Origin: Peptoniphilus vaginalis
GTDB taxonomy: Bacteria; Bacillota; Clostridia; Tissierellales; Peptoniphilaceae
Direction: 5' to 3'
Assembly (NCBI RefSeq): GCF_900176605.1
Contig: NZ_FXLP01000004.1
Span: forward strand, 62,001-126,000
Length of the DNA stretch: 64,000 bases
Shown here: positions 58,352 through 64,000 of the stretch, in pieces
How the letters are laid out: the number at the start of each line of letters is the position of its first letter
Numbering within the stretch: the stretch's first letter is position 1
Translations under genes and position numbers: made by a program
Notes under the pieces: generated by a model
The model's database searches: none
Told to the model about the DNA's origin: nothing
The model's input: the letters and a program-made list of their open reading frames with translations, nothing else

Positions 58352-58972
58352 ATGATTACAACATTTAAAGAAAGAGTAAAAAATACAATAATAGATTGTT
58401 CAAAAATTTATTATAAAAATTTTATAAAAAAAGAATTTTTAATATATTCCAAATCATTTACCAACGCTTCATTTTATACAATTACAGCAAAAAAAGATAA
58501 TTATTTACATTTAACGGGATTAAATACTCGACTATCACCAAATATGTTTTTCGATAAATGTTTTAGTGGAACATTACAAGAAAATGACTTTGAAATAAAT
58601 TCTAAACAACAAAAGGGTTCTGTTAGAAGAAAAATTAAAATATTAAGCGAAGCTATGAATATGCCTCTCTTAATAAACGATATGCAAATAGAAGAAAACT
58701 TTGAAAAAAACAACATACTTTGTTCTATTGCCACAGCAAATACAAGCTTCACATTGGGATTTACTTTGTTAAAAAACTCTAAACCAAAAACATTGCTTAA
58801 GGGTTTTCAGTTAACTAATCCTGGTGAAATAGATTTATTTGTACAACATGATAAAGAAACAAACGAGAACAAAATTATCATAAATAAAATAGAGTTACAT
58901 AGTATTTTCGATGAAATAAAGCTACAAGTTCCGCATTATTTTAATGAATTTAATGAAACTGATATTAGGTAA
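58352..58972 (+). CDS. HxTG-motif toxin-like protein of locus 3 (PBECR4-like)
   Basis: About 206 residues from ATG 58352, five bases behind AAAAGGA. The N-terminal RVKNTIIDCSKIYYKNF and the NYLHLTGLNTRLSPNMFFDK region match the proteins of loci 1 and 2, and RRKIKIL recalls LKLKIL in locus 2. It is the clearest intact member and the best query for a search. There is no signal peptide. The sequence is AT-rich, Lys- and Asn-rich, unlike its neighbours. A nuclease toxin role is an inference from the PBECR4-like motif and the locus structure. Confidence 0.65.
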   Translation: MITTFKERVKNTIIDCSKIYYKNFIKKEFLIYSKSFTNASFYTITAKKDNYLHLTGLNTRLSPNMFFDKCFSGTLQENDFEINSKQQKGSVRRKIKILSEAMNMPLLINDMQIEENFEKNNILCSIATANTSFTLGFTLLKNSKPKTLLKGFQLTNPGEIDLFVQHDKETNENKIIINKIELHSIFDEIKLQVPHYFNEFNETDIR

Positions 58973-59083
58973 ATATTAAATACAAAACTTTAAAATATTT
59001 ATTTAAAGTTTTTGATATCATCAAATACCGGTTTCAAGAAAATATGAATATTATTGCTCCTGGAAGAAAATCTAAAAGAATGG

Positions 59084-59123
59084 AAAAATTAGTCACAAAA
59101 GTTTTATTTTTTGACTAATTTTT
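59084..59123. terminator. Terminator of RNA/HxTG locus 3
   Basis: AAAAATTAGTCA / TGACTAATTTTT stem about 110 bases after the stop. Confidence 0.75.
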
Positions 59124-59173
59124 AGTACTTATATTTTGTATTTTACTTCCCTTTTTATATCATTGTAATAAAT

Positions 59174-59211
59174 AAACGACCCATCCTTATATTAATAGAT
59201 GAGTCGTTTTT
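59174..59211 (-). terminator. Terminator of the 59245-61989 operon
   Basis: AAACGACcCATC pairs with GATGaGTCGTTT, with T runs usable on both strands. Confidence 0.78.
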
Positions 59212-59244
59212 ATTCCCTTTATTCTAAAACTCTAATAATTAAAA

Positions 59245-60531
59245 TTATTTTTCAATTTTCTCTTGAAAAATATCTACAATTGTTTTTTCAGTTCCAATCA
59301 TTCCAGGTGAAGCTATTGTTCCCATATTTTTCATTGTTTCTTCTGGTGTATCTCCATTTATACCATGAACTTTATTAATATGAACTCCATTTAGGGCAAG
59401 CTCACAAGAATCAAATGCTGCTGAAACTGCTGCTATTCCCTTCATAGTACATCCTTGATTTCCACCATCACAAATCATACCTGTTATACTAGAAGCCATA
59501 TTATTAATAACATATTCCATTGTCTCAAGATTTCCATCTCTTAAATAAGCTAGTCCACAAGCCATACCTGTTCCTGCTGCTATAGCACATCCACAGAAAG
59601 CTGATAATCTTCCAGAATATTCTTTAATATACATACAGATTAAATAACTTAAAGCTGTAGCTCTAATCAATTTTTCTTTTGGAAGGTTTCTGATTTTGTA
59701 TGAAGCGTATAATGGCATTGTTGCAATAATACCGTGGGCCCCTGATCCTGTAATACTCATAGCTGGTTTATCTAATCCAATTACCCTAGCTTCTATTGCA
59801 CCATTACATAAAAGTTGAGCTGTTTTCAATTCATTGTCAGAGAAAATTTCATCATTATTCATTTTCTTTAACTGTCTTGCAAAAGTTGTTTTAGGACTAT
59901 TCAATCCTTCTTCAAAAAGCTCATAATTAACTTTAAATGCTTCATTGATAAACTCTATTTCTTCGTATGGAACATTATTAACATATTCTAAGATCTCTTT
60001 TAGCGTATATTTTAAAATTAATGGAGTTTCATCGTCACCCTCTTCTTCTGTGTGATGATTTCTTTCTGCTTCAAATATTACTTCTCCATTCAATTCAATT
60101 TTTACTATATTTGTGTGTTTATCTTCAATTGTAACTATACACTTGTCTGTATCAGTTTCAACAGTAGCTTCAATGAAAATCCTAGAAGTAATGCCAGATA
60201 GTTTTACACCAATTTTCCCTTCATCTACTAATTTTTTAGCTACTTCATTATCTTCAGGAGTAACATCTGAAAGAGATTCTAAGCCTTTTTCTGGATTGCC
60301 TGCTACTACTCCTAAAGCTGCCGAAAATATATTTCCAACTTCTTCAGAATTAGGTATTCCACAAGTAAAAGCGTTTTTATACATTCCAGAGTTCATTGAA
60401 ACTAGGACTGATTTTATTTCTCCTTTTGTATAACTCCTAGCCTTAGAGCAAGCAAAAGCTATAGCTCCTGGTTCAGTAACGCCTAATGCTGGAACCATAT
60501 CCATTTTTATTAAATTAGTTAATTTTTCCAT
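59245..60531 (-). CDS. L-cysteine desulfidase family protein (CyuA-like)
   Basis: 428 residues from ATG 60531, preceded by GGGAGAGAA. The family (UPF0597/YhaM, related to the alpha chain of anaerobic L-serine dehydratase) uses an Fe-S cluster to remove H2S or water from cysteine or serine. Segments PALGVTEPGAIAFACSKA, GSGAHGIIATMPL, CGCAIAAGTGMACG and MICDGGNQGCTMKG hold the conserved cysteines. It lies 40 bases behind the NhaC-type antiporter on the same strand, which suggests uptake plus breakdown of one substrate, likely cysteine or serine. Confidence 0.85.
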   Translation of the reverse strand: MEKLTNLIKMDMVPALGVTEPGAIAFACSKARSYTKGEIKSVLVSMNSGMYKNAFTCGIPNSEEVGNIFSAALGVVAGNPEKGLESLSDVTPEDNEVAKKLVDEGKIGVKLSGITSRIFIEATVETDTDKCIVTIEDKHTNIVKIELNGEVIFEAERNHHTEEEGDDETPLILKYTLKEILEYVNNVPYEEIEFINEAFKVNYELFEEGLNSPKTTFARQLKKMNNDEIFSDNELKTAQLLCNGAIEARVIGLDKPAMSITGSGAHGIIATMPLYASYKIRNLPKEKLIRATALSYLICMYIKEYSGRLSAFCGCAIAAGTGMACGLAYLRDGNLETMEYVINNMASSITGMICDGGNQGCTMKGIAAVSAAFDSCELALNGVHINKVHGINGDTPEETMKNMGTIASPGMIGTEKTIVDIFQEKIEK

Positions 60532-60570
60532 AATTCTCTCCCTTCGATTAAGTTGTACCAACCTTTTCTT

Positions 60571-61989
60571 TTATTTTTCTTTTTCTTCAAATATTCTTCC
60601 TTTGCCAGTAATACATAGGATTAAAGTCAACACCCAAATAACCCATGGATAAAATGCAGTAAATATCATATCTGTTGCCTTTAGATCAGGTAGGAATCCG
60701 TATGTACCTTTCATAGAAGAAAGTCCACCTAATAATAATAGAACGCATCCACCATAAGGTAAAAAGAATGGGAATGAACAAATTGTTGTGGCTAATATAT
60801 TTGCTCTACGATATGGATGTAGATCACTTTTTTTGCCAATCGCATTAACAAATGGAGCAACACATATATTTGCAATTGTATTAATTGCAGCAATTAATAT
60901 TCCAAATATTGTTACTAAAGAGAATATTGCTATTTCTGATCCTCTAGGTGTTTTTATTACTGAGTTTGTAAGCCAATCTACAACAGCATCCATACATCCA
61001 CTAGCAACTAACAATTCCCCCATAGATACAACTATTAATAGTAAAATTGAAACATTTAACATTCCACCGACACCATCAGGTATTGCTCCTGAAATAACAC
61101 CGTCTTTTATACTAATTAATGCTGATAAGTCAAATAGACCAAATACAAGACCTATAGCAATAGCTACTACTATACCAACACTTAAACAAGCAAAAATATT
61201 TTTACCATTAACTGATAAAAGTATAACTATAATTGTTGGAATTAATAAAAATAACCCTTTTGGTATTTGATATTGACTTAATAATTTAGCCGCTTCACCT
61301 GGGTCAATAGCTCCTTGTCCACTAGATCCTAAAACAAAAAACATAATTGCAGCAATAATAAATCCTAGAATAACCACAGGAAAACGCAACTTAACAGTCG
61401 GCCCTATTTCAGCAACACCATCTTTATATTGATATTCTTGTGTAGTTGCTGCAATAATTGCTGTATCAGATACTGGAGCTAAATTATCCCCTACAGCTGC
61501 TCCCGATAGAATAGCACCTGCTAAAATTGCTGGGCTTGAACCTAGAAGTATTCCTGCTGGATAAAGAATAAAACTCATAGTTGATATAGTGCCAAATCCT
61601 GAACCAGTTGCAATAGCAAATAGAGCTGAGAAAACAAATGCTGCTAAAGTGAATGTAGCTCCACTCATTTTTAGTTTAACACTTAACCATACTAACCCCT
61701 CAACTATATGACCACTTTTAAGAATATTTCCATATATTCCTATTACTAGCCAAAGCATTACAGCAGTAACACCAACTTTGGAACCTAATCCTTGCAAAAT
61801 TACATCCCAATAATCTTCAATATTCTTAGCAAATAACATACCCACTAAGATACCAACTACACCTGCACCTATCATCATATTTAAGTCTGCTGCGTTTATA
61901 AAAGATAATGTAATTGTAACAGATATAAATATTAAGAAAGGTATCAATGCCATAAAACTTCCACCCCTAAAATCTAACTTCTTTTTCAT
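60571..61989 (-). CDS. NhaC-family Na+/H+ antiporter or Na+-coupled carrier
   Basis: 472 residues with about twelve membrane segments. NhaC-type motifs are present (GTISTMSFILYPAGILLG, GAILSGAAVGDNLAPVSDTAIIAATTQ). Members exchange Na+ and H+, and some carry organic acids (MleN). Because it forms an operon with the cysteine-desulfidase-like gene, amino-acid transport is possible. It starts behind GAGAGAG in a 340-bp upstream gap. Confidence 0.86.
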   Translation of the reverse strand: MKKKLDFRGGSFMALIPFLIFISVTITLSFINAADLNMMIGAGVVGILVGMLFAKNIEDYWDVILQGLGSKVGVTAVMLWLVIGIYGNILKSGHIVEGLVWLSVKLKMSGATFTLAAFVFSALFAIATGSGFGTISTMSFILYPAGILLGSSPAILAGAILSGAAVGDNLAPVSDTAIIAATTQEYQYKDGVAEIGPTVKLRFPVVILGFIIAAIMFFVLGSSGQGAIDPGEAAKLLSQYQIPKGLFLLIPTIIVILLSVNGKNIFACLSVGIVVAIAIGLVFGLFDLSALISIKDGVISGAIPDGVGGMLNVSILLLIVVSMGELLVASGCMDAVVDWLTNSVIKTPRGSEIAIFSLVTIFGILIAAINTIANICVAPFVNAIGKKSDLHPYRRANILATTICSFPFFLPYGGCVLLLLGGLSSMKGTYGFLPDLKATDMIFTAFYPWVIWVLTLILCITGKGRIFEEKEK

Positions 61990-62014
61990 AACTCTCTCTC
62001 CTCTCTGTTTAGAT

Positions 62015-62318
62015 TTTGTATATGAAATTTTAATAAAGGGAACAATATAATTATAAATACTAAATTATTTTACACTAATATGATATAAATATAATGATTT
62101 ACTTCGTGAAAATTTTTATTAACGATATTATAGTTCAATTACTTAACGAAAGTCAAGCAAATGCTTTCTTTACTAAACTAAATTTTTATAAAGTTATCAA
62201 GTCTTACAATCTTACAAGTTTCCTTTAACTAATAAAGAATTATCTCGCAATAAATTTCTGAATAAAAAATATAGTGCAAGATAGGAATTACTTCCCTTCT
62301 TACACTATTTATCCTACT
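62015..62318. other. Intergenic region with hairpin and 9-bp-periodic stretch
   Basis: No gene is supported. At about 62186-62222 a TTATAAAGTTATCAAGTCTTACAATC-like stretch shows the 9-base period seen in the arrays at 25288 and 48564. A hairpin TAGTGCAAGA...TCTTACACTA lies at about 62271-62308. Confidence 0.5.
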
Positions 62319-62341
62319 AAAAAAGCTCCCCTCAGGGAGCC
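62319..62341 (-). terminator. Terminator of the second SLH protein gene
   Basis: GCTCCC / GGGAGC with a 4-base loop followed on the minus strand by TTTTTT, 14 bases behind the stop. Confidence 0.85.
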
Positions 62342-62354
62342 CTTAAAATTTTAT

Positions 62355-64000
62355 TTATTTCCACATGTCAACTTCAGAAGTTGAGTTTAGTCTTTCTCTA
62401 TTGTGAGAGTTTGCTGCATCAAGAATGTTGTAGTAAGCCCAGAAGCCTTCACTAACGTCAGAGAACTTGTTAAGTGATGAAGTGTTCACATTGTTAAGTG
62501 AGCTTTTGTTTGTATTTCTGTTAAATACAGAGTTTAGGATTGTAACAGCTTCTGCTCTTGTGATCTTTGCGTTTGGTTTGAAGCTTCCATCTGGATAACC
62601 AGTTACATTTTTGTTACCATAAAGTTTGTCAATTGCATCCTTTGCCCAGTGGTCTTTAACATCTTTGAAGTCTGATGTGCTAGCTTTTTCATTTTTAAAA
62701 CTGCTAGAAAGCTTTTGTTCAAATTCTGCTCTCTTTTTAACGTAGCCAGAAATCATTTGTGCAAATTCTGCTCTTGTTATGCTTTCATTTGGTTTAAATG
62801 TTCCATTAGGGTAACCAGAGATTAGTCCCATACCAACAACATAGTTGATTGCCTTTGAGTACCAATCGTTGCTTGCATCAGAAAATTTTGTAGCTTGGGA
62901 TGTTCCAAAGTTTGCTCCACCATTTAGAAGGGTAGCAAACATTTGAGCTGCTTCTGCTCTTGTTACATTTGCTTGTGGCTTAAATGTTCCATCTGGATAG
63001 CCCTTGATGTAAGCAATTGCCTTAACTTCTTCTACTGCATTCTTTGTTACCTTGTATTCAATCTTAGTGATGTTTTTGTCCTTATCTCTAGCTTCGATTT
63101 TAATTGTTTCGCCATTTATTAGGGCTCTGTTTAGATATGCTGTAAATACTCCTGCGTTGTTTACATAAGTTGTGGAGATTTTATTGCCATTTGCATCGTA
63201 AACTGTGATTTCATCATCAGTATTTGCAGTTCCCTTTACAACTTTTTGTCCGTCAAGGGCTTCTGTAACTTTGAATTTTTTGTTTTCAACAGTTTTTGAA
63301 TCTGTGTAGAATCTTAAATCTTTAAGATCACTATCATTGATGCTTTTGCTTAGAGTAAGTGTGAATTTTCCATCCTTGTCAGCTCTAACTGTGCCAAGTT
63401 TTTCTCCATCAAGATATACTGTGATAAAGTCAAAGGCATGACCCTTAACTCTTCCTGTTAGGACACTTCCAGAAGCACTTAAATCAGTAGCATCTACTCT
63501 TGTGCCCTTTATATTTCTGTAGTTGTCGTTTTTAATTTCTTTTTCTGCTGATTCATATCTACCATCTACAGCTTTTACTAAGTAAGTTTCTCCTTCTTTA
63601 AGATTTACACTAATCTTAATGTCTCCATTGCTGTAAGCTTGACCTATTCTTTCATAGCTAGAGTAAAATCCGTATCCATATCTTGAGTTTGCTAGTTTAA
63701 TATAAATATCAGCATTTGATGAAGTATATCCTGTTAAATATTTTCCATCATATTTAAGGTTTGAAAGTGAAAGTCTTTCTCTTTGTCTTCTTTCTTCTTC
63801 TCTCTTTTCTCTTTCTTCTTTATCTTTCTTTTCTTTAGCTTCTTTATCTTCTCTTGCTTTCTTTTCTTCTGGTGTTTCTTTCTTTTCTTTATTTGGATCT
63901 ACATTTCCAGGATCTTGTTTATCCTTTGGTTTTTCTGCTCCAGGTTGTGCTTGTGTTTCGCCTTTATTGTTTGGGTTTCCTGTTCCAAGTGTTGCTGACC
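62355..64000 (-). CDS. S-layer-homology surface protein, 5' end outside the window
   Basis: The minus-strand frame is open from the stop at 62355 to the window edge; the ATG at 62942 is internal, not the start, because upstream codons continue with KGYPDGTFKPQANVTRAEAAQ. Three SLH repeats form the C-terminus (TRAEAAQMFATLL, TRAEFAQMISGYV, TRAEAVTILNSVF). Upstream are beta-sandwich-like repeats (VVKGTANTDDEITVYDANG) and, near the edge, a charged stretch of E, K and R after a Pro/Gly/Asn-rich linker. It should be anchored to the cell wall by its SLH domains. It is one of two SLH proteins here and has no repeat-tract leader visible in the window. Confidence 0.9.
   Translation of the reverse strand, partial: SATLGTGNPNNKGETQAQPGAEKPKDKQDPGNVDPNKEKKETPEEKKAREDKEAKEKKDKEEREKREEERRQRERLSLSNLKYDGKYLTGYTSSNADIYIKLANSRYGYGFYSSYERIGQAYSNGDIKISVNLKEGETYLVKAVDGRYESAEKEIKNDNYRNIKGTRVDATDLSASGSVLTGRVKGHAFDFITVYLDGEKLGTVRADKDGKFTLTLSKSINDSDLKDLRFYTDSKTVENKKFKVTEALDGQKVVKGTANTDDEITVYDANGNKISTTYVNNAGVFTAYLNRALINGETIKIEARDKDKNITKIEYKVTKNAVEEVKAIAYIKGYPDGTFKPQANVTRAEAAQMFATLLNGGANFGTSQATKFSDASNDWYSKAINYVVGMGLISGYPNGTFKPNESITRAEFAQMISGYVKKRAEFEQKLSSSFKNEKASTSDFKDVKDHWAKDAIDKLYGNKNVTGYPDGSFKPNAKITRAEAVTILNSVFNRNTNKSSLNNVNTSSLNKFSDVSEGFWAYYNILDAANSHNRERLNSTSEVDMWK

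Noticed and set aside
62940-62942. ATG at 62942 as start of the second SLH gene
   Set aside because: The same frame continues upstream with an uninterrupted SLH repeat and further domains to the window edge.

Overview
The window comes from a low-GC, anaerobic Gram-positive coccus of the Peptoniphilus / Anaerococcus / Finegoldia type. The main evidence is a complete 2-hydroxyglutarate-pathway cluster for glutamate fermentation (gcdDCB-gctAB-gcdA and hgdCAB, 38881-48000) with a GltS-type glutamate carrier at 31171. Further support comes from S-layer-homology surface proteins, a Cu-amine-oxidase-N-type secreted protein, T-box and lysine-riboswitch control of amino-acid uptake, and a Firmicutes set (tuf, typA, rlmH, rnmV-ksgA). 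The species is inferred, not proven.

Layout. 1-460: end of an ISL3-type element with a broken transposase. 484-3101: tuf and a MATE exporter. 3288-5281: hydroxyacid dehydrogenase and formimidoylglutamase-like operon. 5366-8384: tryptophan-type ABC importer (trpXYZ-like) behind a T-box leader. 8497-10424: htpG with a CIRCE operator on its transcription start. 10632-11813: secreted protein. 11814-13720: two adjacent loci, each a strong promoter, tandem-repeat structured RNA, terminator and small HxTG-motif protein. 13844-17744: oxidoreductase with an AUU start, an orphan Na+-decarboxylase beta/gamma pair, and a small cassette flanked by a duplication of the gamma gene. 17829-18868: IS30 element. 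19278-21351: lipoprotein, tpx, rlmH. 21539-24358: SLH surface protein behind a tetranucleotide-repeat leader and a terminator. 24417-30926: ZIP transporter, small genes, cls, typA, hisS. 31171-38588: gltS, aldehyde dehydrogenase, HTH/DUF2975 module, LRR protein, ornithine cyclodeaminase family, acyltransferase. 38881-48085: glutamate fermentation in two transcription units. 48845-53978: MntP remnant, glutaredoxin, ArsR, ksgA-rnmV-tatD-metG. 54229-58111: YeiH-type protein and an amino-acid ABC importer under a lysine riboswitch. 58180-58972: third RNA/HxTG locus. 59245-61989: cysteine-desulfidase-like protein and NhaC-type antiporter. 62355-end: start-less (truncated by the window) SLH protein.

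How the genes work together. GltS imports glutamate. GctAB makes 2-hydroxyglutaryl-CoA, HgdCAB dehydrates it to glutaconyl-CoA, and GcdABCD decarboxylates that to crotonyl-CoA while pumping Na+. The Na+ gradient can drive GltS and the NhaC-type carrier. The trpXYZ-like and lysine-type importers fit an amino-acid-fermenting auxotroph.

The most interesting feature is the set of three loci (11818-12742, 12769-13670, 58180-58972) built like type III toxin-antitoxin systems: repeat or structured RNA, then terminator, then toxin-like gene. Their proteins do not look like ToxN/CptN/TenpN. They share an N-terminal segment and an H-[LF]-T-G motif reminiscent of the PBECR4 phage-nuclease group. The RNA repeats show compensatory base changes (locus 1) and a possible pseudoknot (locus 2). 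A second candidate novelty is a phase-variable leader reading frame that runs through a terminator in front of the 843-residue SLH gene.
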